64,000 nucleotides of DNA from Bugula neritina (GCA_964035545.1 OZ037771.1:6552690-6616689), one strand, 5' to 3'; counted from the first letter of the stretch, positions 1 through 16,512 are shown. Made by a program: numbers and translations. The notes: generated by a model from the letters alone, not told the origin.

Positions 1-1337
1 TCTGTTAGGCTGCTACTAGAGTAGCCTAAATAGAATGGAAGGCTGCTGAGTAAAGCTTTCTGCCCCCTTATGTTGTAAGCTACTTACTACTGTCTTGCAA
101 TGCAAGATAAAACATGTTATGTAATATCTGCATTTATTATTGTCACAATTCATGAAAATATTAATAATCTTATGGAATAGTTATCAGTTAAACTAGTTCT
201 TGCTGAATTACACTGCCTAATCATCTCAATTCTCAATTAATATAGCTTACTCAAGCACTAAACAAACTGTTAATTTATATTAAAATTGTGTATGAAATTT
301 TAGTTAGTTTAGTTACAGCAACAAAAACCACTAAAATAATATTTTGAAATTAAAAATGTTGGATAAAGTTTGAAGGCACTAGATACTGGTTTACTGGTTT
401 ACTCTAGTACTGCAGGCTTTGTTCAACTTTGCTGGACATAATGAGTTGGTAAAAATACCTGCATAATGATTCTCATAATGAGGATTAGAAACCTACAAAA
501 TTCAAGCTTTCGAAGACTGTCACCTGTTCAAACCAACAAAGAAATGTTTTGCTGTTTACATCCGCTAAAAGTGCAAAGTGAAGCCAAACTAAAATATGCT
601 TTGCAACCAAATGTCTGAAAGCAATTCAAATTTTCATCAATTTGTAGCGGCAACCACTTGATTTTTAGCAAAATCAATCGAGCAATGCGTTGGATACTTC
701 CAGATACATGTTTTCTGAAAGTTATGCTAAAATGTAATTGTTTCAAACTTTTAGCTTTGCAGCATGTTTTTCTGCACAGCAGAGATTATGCAATAGTATC
801 ACTACTCTCTCATCACTCAAGGTCCAGGGTTCAACGCCATTCAGACAACATAATATTTTGTATGAGATGGCTAAAAAATTCTAATACTTATATAAGTAAA
901 CGTTTATTCTTTTCATATCTAGGTGACTGATTAAGTAGATGGCAAATGCTTAGGAAATGCTGGGCAGATTTCTTGTTATAACAAATTTAAAATGAAATAA
1001 AAAAGTTCTAAAATAGATAAAAAGTATTTCATCCTGATATACAGAGATGCAACAAACTCTATTATTTGTTATGGAAATAGAAATCAGGATAGAGGGGCAA
1101 GAAATGACAAAGGGAGCATGGGAACTGAATTTTACCATAAGGCCCAAATTCGGAGACCACATATGCTAATATTTTTGTCACTTTTTGAAGCAGCATAGGA
1201 AGTTTAAACGTCACTAAAAATCCTCTTCTTTGTTAATTATTAAAAACATTGAGTAGAAATAAAACCTTCTTTATGTAACTTAGGAAGGCATCAATAATGG
1301 TGGTGACCAGTGGAAGTGTAAAGGTGGTTTTGTACAG
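1..1337. other. left flank, no gene recognised
   Basis: AT-rich sequence with only short open frames on both strands that lack recognisable domains or splice context. A stretch near 820-840 loosely resembles a tRNA B box but no A box was seen. I see nothing I can annotate as a gene. Confidence 0.5.
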
Positions 1338-2409
1338 AATAGACGATGTATGTTTGGTACAATTAGTACCTTGTACTAAATCTAAAACACTCACCACTAT
1401 AACTTATATAAACTTCTGCAAGTTCAAATGTAAAATGCATACTTCTAGAAAATAGCTGTGCAACTTTTATTACATGCATTATTTTATTTCATATCTTAAC
1501 TTTATGAACCATGAGTTCATTTTTCAAAATGTTTAAATTAAATGCTTAAAAAATGCATTTAAAAAATGTATTCCTGCAAAAATGCCCTGGAGCAGCTTGA
1601 CCACAACCCCAGCTGTTCTGGCAAAACACATTTAATGGTTTTTTTATTGACATAGTGGTGAATGAGCTAGTTGTTTTTGGCAGTTGAATATAGCCACGTT
1701 GCAGGCAATTTTATACGATTCTGATTGGCTGGACTCTACATGACCAGCTAATGATTGTATCTGATAGGCCTAATAATGCATTTGTCTTTGAAAATGTAGA
1801 GTTTTATATGAGTTATAGTGGTGATATTTTAGAGTTGGTACACGCCCCTTTTTGGTTGAGTTTTATAGTCTGATCATGCTGTAGTCATCTATACAACACT
1901 TGAGTGTATGGGGAAATTATTAGTATTACGAAATCTGTTTTGGCTTACTTTGCTATGCCAGTTTTCTGACTTGGTTTGTAAGCAACTATGTAGGCAGTTA
2001 TAACTTAGGATGATTTCATCAAAGGTAGACATTACTTAGGCCTTAGAACATCAAATCAACCAGTGCTGTTACTTGGTTGTATTGTAAAGCATTATCGAGA
2101 GCATAGCGCACTAGCACAGTCACTGAGCTGCAATGGCAGTGCATGCTACACCAAACTTATCAGTTCTATTATAATATCTTATGTAAGGCACGTAAAACAC
2201 TAGGCTAGTCTCTGTTAGTATGTAGAGCAGTAGCACAGTTACAGCAGTCACACCACCCTTCTCTATCCTGTCTACCTAGCACTGAGGTTGCAATAATGAT
2301 AATCATTTCATGGTTTAGTTTTAAATCCATGCATACTACTAAATACATTCTCATAGTCTGGTTACTTTGTGTGCTTCAGTTTACTTTGATGTACTTATTC
2401 AAAAAATTG
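1338..2409 (+). repeat. left terminal inverted repeat of the ISL2EU element
   Basis: This stretch matches the reverse complement of 9561-10632 almost base for base, including AATAGACGATGTATG at the outer end and GTACTTATTCAAAAAATT at the inner end. Beyond about 2409 the arms diverge. A 15-base motif, CTCACCACTATAACT, lies 50 bp inside the end at 1390-1404; a reverse-oriented near copy lies at 1811-1825. Confidence 0.9.
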
Positions 2410-2768
2410 TTTTACCTAGCATTTTGTCAACAGTTGTTAACAACAGACAATGCATGTAGACTTTTATCTATATATGTGTGAGTTCGCGAGCTTTCTTTCG
2501 GCTCTCTTTGTTGAAATCTATATATTATTATGAATTAAAAGCATTTACATTTGTATAATATCTTCAGATCATATTTGACCTAGTCTTGTATTAACTATTT
2601 ATTTATTAAAATAAGGCTTGGTATAAAAATAATAAGTTTCAAAACAAATGAAATAGTTAATGTATATAAACAAAATATGCATATATTTGTATTAAATCAG
2701 TGGCAGTCATACAAAACCTCAGTCCAAAATGAAGATCAAGGAAAGACCTACTTTCAGTATTTTAACTT
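2410..2768. other. spacer between left TIR and YqaJ gene
   Basis: AT-rich 3' flank of the minus-strand YqaJ gene. No further coding signal was seen; it should hold that gene's 3' untranslated region. Confidence 0.4.
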
Positions 2769-5087
2769 TCACTCCATTTTTGCTGCAGCTAAAGGCTTTG
2801 TTTCTATTTCTGAAAAACAGGTCTGCTTTTTTGAAGGCTCCTCAGTTTGATTATGCTGCAGCCAAAATGCTGGGCTGAGATAATCGTTAAAAAATCTGGA
2901 CAGTTTGATGAACATGGTTTCTGTGAATCTCAAGTCATGTGTTATGCGTTGAGTTACACTTCCCCTAACAGTAAATACAAAAAAATCACAATATTTAGCT
3001 TTAGTTATTTTAAGCTGACCTTGTACTTGGCCATAATATTGGTGTTTCTTTTTGAGGATTGACTTTGTGCCATCGAAAGATTTTTTTAGAAAGGAAACTG
3101 TATTGAATGATGGGAGATCATCTAAAGCCGGGCACTTAATTTCCAGAATGCCTTCCCCGTGACACTCACAGCTCACTATCCCATCAGGGGAAGCACCTAA
3201 AAATGCAAACTCTGTGGACAAAAACAGTCCACAGTCCCTAACAGTTAGTTTCTTGTGATGAGGGCTGTTTAAATTTAAGTATGTCTGTTTTGCTTTAGCT
3301 TCCATTGAGCGGCCATGCTGAATGGAAGGTACAGAGCTTATGTCTCCTGGGCTTATTAATGAGCTTACTAATTTGCTCATGTCAGTACGTGCGTCCTTAA
3401 CTTGAGATTCCATTCGTGTCTTCACACGATAGAAATTAGAAGCAGTAATTCGGCCATGTCTGAGCAATTTCCAAAGGGGGCTGTCACTCTGCTTCACTGT
3501 TGCTGCTTCTATTTCCCACACTTGATTTCTTGTTATGGACATGGTTCTGACCAATTTAGAGAAATGCTCTGGACTATCTGCGCTCTCTGCCAGGGTTGAC
3601 ATAACCAGATCTTTAAATGGTTCAACTTCTATAAGAAAACTTATCAATCTATATGTATGCTTAATGTACATACACAACACAAAATTTTTGTTGTGTATAT
3701 CAAACATATGCAGTATTACAGAAAATAGAACATTTAGATGGTCAGACATAGTACTCCTTATGTGTTGTACCTTTTAATAATGTGGTTTCTTGAACTTTTT
3801 GCCATTCTTCAAGGCTTGGTTTTTTACCATATTTTTCAAGAATATATGTACTCTCACTAGCAAAGATTTTAAGTTCTTCCTCCCACTCTTTGAAAATTAC
3901 ACCTCCATTGTTACTAGTAGCCACTTTTCTATGCATTCGGGCATAATTCCTGTCTTTTCCTGTAAACAGTAAAGTGCAGCAGTTATAACTATAAATGGCA
4001 CCCTAATTCTATTTTACCAACAGTTAAAATAATATTTATTAACTCAATTATTATTTTAGTAAAAAATTCGCTAAGTAACAGTCATAAACAAAGTTACTTT
4101 AACAATTTAAGCCAAATATTTTCTCTACTTTATTCTTGATGCTTACCTTTTTTATAATCTGGTTTAAAAAAATGAAGGTCAGCAAGACGCCTTGGTGTAC
4201 ACACACTTTTGGTGGAGCGTTTCCAGTTGCACTCTCCGTCAGTGCAACTTCTTTTGAATGGCTCTTTTTGGGATATATAATCAAGTTTGAAAACAACTGC
4301 TGCTATATGGTTGCAAGAGGAGCTAAGCCTGAAATAAAAAATTTAGTTCAGCATGATATGTAAATATTTTTTAAAAACACAGAAAATCATACTCTGGCAA
4401 AATTTGCACACAATACTTATTTATAACTATCATTAAGTCATTTGAAAAATTTGATAGAGCCGGAATATAATATGTCATTGCTTACCCTGCAGTACAGCTG
4501 CACCAAGCAGAAAGTATCTTCCCAGTTATTTGAAGGCAAGCAATCCAAACACTATGTGGGGTTGCAGAAATTCTTTCACTAGGTCTACACACTGTTGTAA
4601 AATATGCTACATTAGATGAAGGTTCATGGTAATATTTTATGGTGCTAACCCAATCATCCGCAAAATATGCATAGGCTTTTCCTTGCTTATATCTGCTATA
4701 CATTTCTGCAGAAAGAGCAGTGTTGGCTTCGTTCACATACATAACAAGATCACTAAATAAAACTTTTGGCCACATTGAAATACTGTCTCTTTCTTCACTC
4801 CAATCTTTAATAGTCAGTGGATCCAGTATTACTGTGCCGTCATTAGTTTTAAGAAGATCTAAATATTCCCGTTTGCTTTGTGCTTCCATCTCTATTGCCG
4901 ACTTTGCAGGCTGATAGTCAAGGTGCATTGCTCCATAAACTAAAGAGATTAACTCAACCTTACTTTTTTTACTATGTGGCAAGTTTCTGATTTTTAGATA
5001 TTCTTTTAGAGCAGTTACTTTCCATGTAGAAATTTCTTCAAATGTCTCTGTCAATTGTTTTTCTTTTGGAGAAACTGCTAATGCCAT
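2769..5087 (-). CDS. SAP/SWIM zinc finger/YqaJ-type nuclease of ISL2EU element
   Basis: Four exons in transcript order: 5087-4486, 4328-4147, 3959-3771 and 3628-2769. All junctions are GT-AG and phases agree, giving 610 aa. Residues about 20-55 form a SAP-like DNA-binding helix pair. A SWIM zinc finger (CSC...CNH) is split across the first intron near residues 198-210. The C-terminal half is a YqaJ/lambda-exonuclease-type domain, with GRITAS (about 383), a conserved E in SMEAKAK, GASPDG (about 470), EIK (about 487) and QVQGQL. The catalytic D, E-x-K and Q positions are all present, so the fold looks active. In ISL2EU elements this protein accompanies the transposase; its exact role in transposition is not established. 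The ATG at 5087 is the first in frame. A further 5' exon is possible. Confidence 0.82.
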
Positions 5088-6505
5088 GTTCACAACTGTA
5101 GCTGGTCCAGGATATTACAAGTTTATTTTTATGTTTGCTGGTAAAAACACAAAATAAGTTAAATTGATCATCATAATAAAAAGTGATATTTGTACATAAA
5201 TGAAGTTACCTAAGAATGTGTAACAGGCATCAGTATACAGAGAAAGAAAATAGAATTATTTACTAGAGAAACAGTATTTGTTGCAATATGGTATGGTGTG
5301 TCATTATAACTATTAATTTTGAGTAAAACATGTATAAAATATAACTAACCTGTTGGCTCATGTATACAGATCTCTATAAAATTGAATAAAGCAAAGGTTT
5401 ATAAGCTTTATAAGAAAGCAAAAAAAGCTAGTTCTAATAAAGTTGTGAAGAGTTTTCAAACTGAGCTGCGTTTTGCTGTATCTCTAAAACTACTGCAGCT
5501 GATGAGTATTAAACTATGGTATACATTCACTGCATAGCCCAAAGGTAGCTACATAGCCAGCAGAGGTAGGGAAATAAGGACAGTAACCCTAACAATAATG
5601 GTATAACCCTAAATCCAACAGTAAACAGAAGGCAAATGAATCACATCACAGAGCTTGCTGACGTAGTCTATCTAATCGGAACTAGGAATTTTAATGAGAA
5701 ATTTGTTGTTGCGACAGCATGAGTGAATCATACTGTGGGTGTCTGACAATCATTTACATTCATGTTGTAAATGTAAAATCTGCTAAGGATATCACTTATG
5801 TTTTGCTTGCTATATTATAATACAAATACCTTCTGTTAGAAACTTATGTTTATGTCATTAGTTTGTACGGTACTCGGGCATGCTGGTACTCATACTCATC
5901 TCCTCATAATGAGATTTAGTGGATTATAGTAGCTACACAAAAGGTGAGTAACTATTTCAACAATAATTAACTAAAGTCAGTCGCTGAACATGTTATTTCT
6001 GTCCACATTTGGATAGTTCTGTAGCAAAGCACAGAAGTTTATTGAGCATATGCAGTCTATGTATTTTAGTAATAGATAAAAATTTGTTAGTCTTTCACTT
6101 TTTGCATTTCCAACTAGATCTGGCTAAAAATAGATTTATTTCAATCAGTTTACTGTGAAGGGCTGAGATGCTTGTGAGCAATTTTTCAAATGCTGTTCTT
6201 ATTAAATGCACAACCTTTTGCAAACAGGTAAAGGTTTCAGTCAACAATGGCTACTATATCAAATTTCCTCAACTTTTACTTACTCAAAGTTACCAACATT
6301 AATTACTGGCTTTAGCACAAAACTGTGTTGACAACTTATATTCCAAAATATCTGTGGTATATTCCTTAACTTTACAGCATGCAAGCATTTATGTTGGGGA
6401 AAAAACTTTCACTATCTTTTGTAACACACATTTAGTTATCAGGTTTTGTTCTGGTAGGAATCTAATCCAATACCGAATATTTTGCTTGGCATTTTACAGA
6501 TCGGC
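5088..6505. promoter_or_regulatory. divergent intergenic region of the ISL2EU element
   Basis: About 1.4 kb separates the start codons of the two head-to-head element genes, so both promoters should lie here or in unseen 5' exons. A possible splice acceptor (ATTTTACAG) precedes the transposase start, ending at 6499. No coding domain was seen. Confidence 0.45.
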
Positions 6506-8643
<2,138 letters not shown>

Positions 8644-8711
8644 CACTTTTATAATAATATTCTTCTTTATGTGCTATTGTATACGTATTTGCTATACCAC
8701 TATGCTTTATA

Positions 8712-8717
8712 AATAAA
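8712..8717 (+). terminator. poly(A) signal of the transposase gene
   Basis: AATAAA lies about 70 bp after the transposase stop codon, the canonical polyadenylation hexamer in a plausible position. Confidence 0.6.
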
Positions 8718-9560
8718 GGTCTGATATTATTACACTTTTGTCATATCTGCTTATCTTAATGATTGTTGAGAAGGATTTTGGGTGAAAGTAAATGGCAGCT
8801 CAGACTTGATACTCATTTTATAAAATGCTAACTTATGCATAAATAATATTCTGTTAGTACCAATATTGTATGCAGTCAGCGTTGAAATATAATGCCTTCG
8901 TTTTGATGGAATCGACATTTTCTCTGTAGCTATCATGTTGCATCACACAATATGAAAAAATATTCAAGCCCAATGTTTAATGACCGTTTATTCTAACATT
9001 CCAAATTATTAGGAGAAAGCCTTTGTATTTTACCCAACTGACTAAAAAATGTATTGGAAACTCATTAGTAAAGTTGTTGATGTTATTGCATTAGCTTCAG
9101 AGCTAAGTACAGATGTTTCATCCAGCAATGACTTGAGACTGAGAAGTTCAACTTTAATATCACTTATACAAACAGGGCAAATTGCATAAAACATTACTTC
9201 ACAGTTAAAAGAAACTAAACTATATTGTCCCATGGCTGATGTCATTACATTTGTAGAATAATCATACTGTTTAGCTAAGTAAATCGTATACAAGAAAGGG
9301 TTATCAACATGGTACCATGGTGATAATACCAACTAACAATATAGACCCACATGCAAGGCACTACATGCTAATACTCATTTTTATACAAAATGTCTACATT
9401 ATCTATTGCTAATACCTGTGCATTTAAACTCAATGCAGATGAATATGTGACGGAGTAAAAAAATGCTGTTCTACAAATTTAAAATAAAATAGTATTGGGT
9501 ACACAAGCAAATAATTTATGGCTATAGCTAGGCTAATGCATTTGTAATGAGCGTGTGAAA
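8718..9560. other. spacer between transposase gene and right TIR
   Basis: No domain or splice-supported gene seen. A 96-codon minus-strand open frame at 9332-9042 has no recognisable motif and is probably chance. Confidence 0.4.
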
Positions 9561-10632
9561 TAATTTTTTGAATAAGTACATCAAAGTAAACTGAAGCACA
9601 CAAAGTAACCAGACTATGAGAATGTATTTAGTAGTATGCATGGATTTAAAACTAAACCATGAAATGATTATCATTATTGCAACCTCAGTGCTAGGTAGAC
9701 AGGATAGAGAAGGGTGGTGTGACTGCTGTAACTGTGCTACTGCTCTACATACTAACAGAGACTAGCCTAGTGTTTTACGTGCCTTACATAAGATATTATA
9801 ATAGAACTGATAAGTTTGGTGTAGCATGCACTGCCATTGCAGCTCAGTGACTGTGCTAGTGCGCTATGCTCTCGATAATGCTTTACAATACAACCAAGTA
9901 ACAGCACTGGTTGATTTGATGTTCTAAGGCCTAAGTAATGTCTACCTTTGATGAAATCATCCTAAGTTATAACTGCCTACATAGTTGCTTACAAACCAAG
10001 TCAGAAAACTGGCATAGCAAAGTAAGCCAAAACAGATTTCGTAATACTAATAATTTCCCCATACACTCAAGTGTTGTATAGATGACTACAGCATGATCAG
10101 ACTATAAAACTCAACCAAAAAGGGGCGTGTACCAACTCTAAAATATCACCACTATAACTCATATAAAACTCTACATTTTCAAAGACAAATGCATTATTAG
10201 GCCTATCAGATACAATCATTAGCTGGTCATGTAGAGTCCAGCCAATCAGAATCGTATAAAATTGCCTGCAACGTGGCTATATTCAACTGCCAAAAACAAC
10301 TAGCTCATTCACCACTATGTCAATAAAAAAACCATTAAATGTGTTTTGCCAGAACAGCTGGGGTTGTGGTCAAGCTGCTCCAGGGCATTTTTGCAGGAAT
10401 ACATTTTTTAAATGCATTTTTTAAGCATTTAATTTAAACATTTTGAAAAATGAACTCATGGTTCATAAAGTTAAGATATGAAATAAAATAATGCATGTAA
10501 TAAAAGTTGCACAGCTATTTTCTAGAAGTATGCATTTTACATTTGAACTTGCAGAAGTTTATATAAGTTATAGTGGTGAGTGTTTTAGATTTAGTACAAG
10601 GTACTAATTGTACCAAACATACATCGTCTATT
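9561..10632 (-). repeat. right terminal inverted repeat of the ISL2EU element
   Basis: Reverse-complement partner of 1338-2409, differing by very few bases. It carries the same 15-base motif in reverse at 10566-10580 and a near copy at 10145-10159. Confidence 0.9.
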
Positions 10633-10899
10633 GTGTGTCACCAGGTGGAATGTTTGAATGAATGGTGGATGTTGGACTGGTTTGTGTCGATTACAATTTT
10701 ATGGAAATGTGTTGAATCTTGAGCCAATATTTCAAGACTAATCAATCATCACAGCTAAAGAGTAGAATTAATGTCAAGTTAATAGAACTGATGAGTTGAC
10801 ATGGTTATGGGTACGAGATCTAAAACTTCAACCAACTACATGCCGAACCTTTAGAGTTATGCAACTAACCAAAATTTGCACTTAATAGTTATAGTTAGG

Positions 10900-10965
10900 T
10901 GCAGCAACAGCGAAATTCCAATAGCCAGAGATCCTTAATTTTAGTTTAGAGGCCGAAAAAACATA
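10900..10965 (+). repeat. dispersed repeat copy (short)
   Basis: The segment with GTGCAGCAACAGCGAAATTC and the following CCAATAGCCAGAGATCC resembles the start of the repeat at 12296-12446. The match is partial and judged by eye. Confidence 0.35.
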
Positions 10966-12295
10966 ACTATTTTCATTACATTTTTATCTATAACAGGGCT
11001 TAACCTAAATCTCTATTACTGTACCGGCATACCTCTATAATGATATGATATAGGAATTTTAAAGTACATTTGTAGGTATCAGGTTTATATTGATTATATT
11101 TTAAGTAGCTTTTCAATTATGTAATCTAGTAACGAGAGTAAAGAATAGTTTTGAAGTTTAATTTTGAATAATTTGGCAGTTTCACTTTAAGTTACAGCTT
11201 GCAGCAGAGGACGTTAGAGTATATATTTGACTTTCATAGAATTTACCAAATGGATGACAATACTAATAGCCAGGGTGCTGTATATAATTAGAATAAAATA
11301 ATATAACAGTATCAGCAGAGACTCTCAGCGAAGCAGCCAGGAGTATCAAAACAGCACCAGTTGAATAAAGCTCTAACAGAACTTAAATCTCTTATTCAGA
11401 TCATTACAAATAATGGAAGCCTTTGATCTGATGAATTTATTCCTTCATGTATAGACATCTGACAGTACTTGAATACAGCGCCATTTAGTTTCTAGGTTTA
11501 ATCTCTGAATGTTTATGTAACTATTTCCACACTTGAAGCTACTACAGTTTGTATGGCTTACTCTTCACAACAGCTACTTCTACTACCCAGTTACTCTGCA
11601 CTCCTTATGTGTGCTAGCAACTACCATAAGCTTCTGTTAAACGCTTTCATGGTTGGTGAAAAATTTTTTGGCCAAACTCCAAAATAAGTTTAATGTTAAA
11701 TATTATGTATTGAGTATATCTCCTTGTAAAGGTTTTAATAAACCAAAATTAATATCAACTGCTACTGGAGTAGCTTTAATACAAATCAAGTAACTCAAAT
11801 TAGAGTAAACATTCTCCCTGGAATTAGGTCTGCCATAGAACGTCATTGCTGAGAATATTTACAAAAAAGGCTTGTGGATTGAATGGTAAATAAATTAGAA
11901 TCCCAAAAACTATTGGTGGTTTAGTTATTGTTTGGACAGACTAAATCTCATGCTAAAGGCTAAATTTTCTGAAACTGAACCTACACATGGATTGTGTGAA
12001 TCATTATCCACAAAAGATAGCCCATGAAGCTTGCAAGACTTTGAATAAACGAAAATTCCTGTAAAAATGCAGATTCTCATAATTTGTTATTCAAAGATAA
12101 ATAACGAATTTGGCCAGTAAACCTGAGGAAACCATTATGGCAAATAAAACAGTGTAAAAACTGCTACATAACTGTAGTAACAGTTGCAAGAAACAAAAAC
12201 AATATTATTCAGTAACTGCTTTATTTTGTATATAGGCAGCCTTTGTAAAACATTATTGTAGGAGGAGGGGTTTGTTGAGTTACCTAACTGGCTCT

Positions 12296-12446
12296 ATTTC
12301 AAGGGTGCAGCAGTGGAGAAATTCAATATCCTAAGTTCTTCACTTTTCTTAACAACTCTTAGTTTGGAGCATGTAGCTTCTTTTGCTACATTTTAATCTA
12401 GAACACAGGCTTTTCTCAATTTCTCCATCGCTGTACCTACCTCTTT
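12296..12446 (+). repeat. dispersed repeat, inverted relative to 16340-16512
   Basis: Shared blocks include GGTGCAGCAGTGGAGAAATT at the start and CTAGAACACAGGC followed by TTTCTC near the end. The same blocks appear in reverse complement at 16340-16512. No coding capacity; it may be a MITE- or SINE-like family. Confidence 0.6.
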
Positions 12447-14760
12447 CAAACTCACTCCACATTAACATGGAACCTCTAAAGGATTGAAACTGTTATATGC
12501 TACAGCTCAGGTTCTGCAATACTTGGGGTTTAACACAAGCTAACGTTAGCAGTAAATTCATTGGTGAAAATTTCAGTGTATAAAATATGCTTGTACTTAT
12601 ATTTAAGTTCCCAACATCTGTTAGACAAAGAAACCTTCTTTGGAATAAATTATCATTATGTAAGCCTAAATCTAGCTTAATTGTCTACTTATCAATTAGA
12701 AAATTTCTAAAATATCAGCATTAGTATTAATAGTATGATTATGATATAACATAGCACTCACCACTATAACTAATTTAAATATACTTATAGTAATAATAAA
12801 AAGTACAAGTAATGGCTAAGGCCAAGACTAATAACATCTAGTATAATTTATATCAACAGCACAGAAGTTACTATTTTCTTCCAGGAGTTTGAAAGAAAGA
12901 ATAGAAAATTATGCAAGGGGGATTTGGTGAAATTAAAAAAAACCGTTTATAGCAGATTGAAGTTGAACATAATGATGAGGTCTAGCAAATATTATAAAGA
13001 AAATCAAGTGATAAGCATTTACTATGGCAATACTTTATACTCACTAGATACTTGTAAGTGGTTAGTAGACCATCAGCTAATCACATGGAGTTAAAATAAT
13101 CGCAGAAGAGAGAGCCGAAGAGAGAAAGCATGGGTAAGGTCCACGATGCAGACACAAATATAAGCATGTGGCTGTTACACTGACAGAGATAGTCTAGTCC
13201 TTGCCGCTTGACTAGCCAGTTATGTGACATAAATATAATAATATATTCATGTTATTTAGATTAGCAAACTAAGCTACACACAGGCATTGGTGGTTTCAAC
13301 CAATAAATAATCAGTTTGAGCCACACACAAGCATCTCACTATACTATTGTTATAGTAGTGTTCATTCATGTTGGTAACGCAGCTAAGCTAGATGTAGTCT
13401 CTAATTATTTTTCAATGAAGCCTGAGATCTAGCACTGTAGTTTAAAAAGTTGTTTACTCAAAAGTTTTCTAAGCTGGGGACCAAAACTTGGGAATTTTAC
13501 TGGGTTGATGATCATAGATAAGAAATAGTATGGCTTTAGATGAACCCAGAAAGATAGTAGATGGAATTACCTCTAGCCAGCCAACACTACGAAACTTTTT
13601 CATTTTCCAAGCCTTTCAATTGCTAAAGTCTGATGATATACTTTCATGTTTGAATTGTGCAAACCTAAAACCAATTCATTTACTTAATTTCAAGATATTT
13701 TTTGAGATGATGGATAAAAATAATAAGACCCAACCCTATTTGGCCATTACTTTTATTTATAAAGACTTTTACATAATTATGTTGACACAGTATTAATTGC
13801 ATTAAATGAGCTACATGCATATATAAAAGTAACTAAGAAACTGCTGTGAATCAAATTCTCCCATCTTCACAATTTTATGGCAAAATAGGGGAGATAATTC
13901 TCTATAGGAGAGGATTGAGAAAGAAATTGAAAAAGCTAAAACGAGATATATTTAGCACCACATGGCGCAATATAATTACCAATTGTGAAATTTGCTAGAA
14001 AAATTTCTAAAGTACAAAAGTTCATAACAAGACAACTTTATGACCATTTGAGCTATTACTGATAATTATTAATGAATAAGATTAGACAATATTAATATTA
14101 GTAAATATATTTACACAGATCATTAGCATGCAATAATTAATGGTTTATGCAGTGCAAGAATATAAAAAACCTCATAAATTATCTACTTAAAAGTTTTATA
14201 GGCAAAAGTAATCTTTCTATAAATAAGATTTTGAATGATGAATAGTGTACAGATCACATCGCTTTTCCCAGACTATTATCAGCTCTTCTTAGACAGGAAA
14301 TTAGACTGCAATCATCCAGTGTCTACATGGTATGATCCAAGGGTAGTTGCAGGTCTAAACAGGCACAAATTGCTGTCCATAATAAACAGAATTCATATCT
14401 TAATCTTATAATTAGGAGAAGACAACTTCCTACCATAATCGGTCTTTATTTCTCACTATTGCGAGTCAAACAAAAATGCGTTGTGCAATTTTAATGAACA
14501 CAAAAATATTTGTTTTATAATTAAATCAATTGTTTTTGAAACCGCAAACCAAAAATTAGACATTACGACAGGAATGAGGCTAAGCAAGAGTGATGGTTTT
14601 ATTCTTTTATGTAATTACTTCTTGTTATTGGTTACACATGCACCACAATAATTAACTTTTGTACTATAAAAATCACCATGTGTGGTGACATGATAAATTC
14701 TATTAATAAGTGTTTTGGATTAGAGCTGTCTAAGCAACAGCAAATTCACACAAAACGGTA

Positions 14761-14899
<139 letters not shown>

Positions 14900-15491
14900 T
14901 TTTTCAGTTATGTAATATGTTTGGTTTTAGTTTGTAACCTTAAAGCCAGGTTCATTTATAATTTATATGTGCCTCATTTTTTAATCATGACAAATTCGCA
15001 ACTTAAATTCAAATCAAAACAAATTACTGCATTTTCAGGTAACCTTTGGTTTAAGATCACTCAGACACTGTAATATGCAGCTGACTGTAAGTTAATTTGG
15101 CAGCAACAATTTACTAGGTACGATATTTTTAATCATATACTGTTTCAAATTGTCAAACTGTCATGCTGCACAGAGTAGCAATGAACTATTAGCATCATCT
15201 AAATTATGTTCTACTTACTTAGCCGAATACTTTGCAGTGCACAATGAAGGTTTTATAAACAACAATGAGCTTGATTTAATGAACTGTCAGTATAAGTAGT
15301 TATACCAACGGGTTTAGTTTTATTTACTAAAACAAGCTTTGAAAACGGTCTTGCAGAATTTACCACCTATAGACCATAATCAATCATTCTGAAGCCAGCA
15401 ACCTTTTTCATCAGCTAAATTATCACGCGACATAAATTAAATAAATGTCTTGCAAAATGCTTTTACAATATGTTTAGGTGTTGCATTAGTT

Positions 15492-15690
15492 TATAGTCAC
15501 CATCGCTGTGAAAAACCCCTGATGAAAGGGTTTTTCGTTGAAGCGGGCTAAGAACTCATTCAAATGAGGCACAAGAGCAATTATGACTGGATCTTCTTCC
15601 TAACATCATCAATGGCCTTTGTCGGGGCTCGAACCCATGACTTCGTGCTTACTAGGCAAGTGCTCTAACCCCCACACCAAGGCTGCTCCC
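15492..15690 (-). mobile_element. tRNA-derived SINE
   Basis: Read on the minus strand it starts GGGAGCAGCCTTGGTGTGGG, with an A-box-like GTGGGGGTTAGAGCA and a B-box-like GGGTTCGAGCC, the split polymerase III promoter of a tRNA. A conserved body (GATGTTAGGAAGA, CAGTCATAATTGCTC) and a 3' end GATGGTGACTATA follow. The same body occurs at 19644, 22160 and 50733, which makes it a family. Confidence 0.7.
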
Positions 15691-16339
15691 TAGGTGTTGT
15701 ATGAGGTTAATGTTTCATTTGAAAAAATTACATTTGCCTAAACTCTGAGTCACTGGTGGCAAAGATTGGCAAGCACTTCACTATGTTGACAATGCGGTTT
15801 GGGGGCATTTGCTGAAGCACAGGAGCACGACTGCTTTTTTCAACATCACTAATGCTCTAACCACTGATAGTAAACCAATGTAATTTTAAAATAGATCGAT
15901 TGTTCCTAAATAATCAATTTGTAAATCAAATTCTCAATATTTTTTATGCTGCTGGTTTTATAGTAGAATATATTGAAAATCAACAATAATAAAGCATTAA
16001 ATGCTCAAATTATTACGTGACATAAATGGGTTTATTTACTTTTTCATAGCAATTTCTACTTTTGCATGCATTACTTGCAAAGTTTATCTGAAAATTAAAT
16101 ACATTCTGCCCTTGATTAACATTATTTCAAACAATTAATTAAACATAGTTTCAGCATATAAATTGTTTTCTCACTAACAATATGTTATATTAGCAAAAAA
16201 GGACATGTTCAACTTCGAATAATCACTTTTCACCACACAGCTGAGGCAATGCATTGCCAGGTTAGCAAATTGTAAATGTATACCATGTAAAATGTAAGCA
16301 TGGCCAACAACTCTCATTGCATCATGCAAGGTTGGCTGG

Positions 16340-16512
16340 CAGGGAGAGGTAGGTGCAGTAATGAAGAAATTGAGAAAGCCTGTGTTCTAGATTAGAAATG
16401 TAGCATAAGAAGTTATGTTATTGCAATAATTTCAACTCGCATCCCAAACCAAAATTTAATAATAAAATTAAAAAACTTAGGCTATTTCAATTTTTCCACT
16501 ACTGCTCCTAAA
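16340..16512 (-). repeat. dispersed repeat, inverted relative to 12296-12446
   Basis: The reverse complement aligns by eye with 12296-12446 through the CTAGA(A)CACAGGC block and the GGAGCAGTAGTGG start. Internal segments differ by small indels. Confidence 0.6.

Noticed and set aside
780-845. tRNA-like or SINE head
   Set aside because: Only a loose B-box match (GGGTTCAACGCC); no A box and no shared SINE body nearby.
9042-9332. 96-codon open frame on the minus strand inside the transposon
   Set aside because: No domain, and it lies in the spacer after the transposase gene; probably chance.
13530-13796. 88-codon open frame on the plus strand
   Set aside because: No recognised domain, no splice or promoter support, AT-rich composition typical of non-coding sequence here.
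15600-15690. tRNA gene
   Set aside because: A- and B-box-like motifs are present but no cloverleaf could be drawn, and the segment is the head of a repeated SINE.
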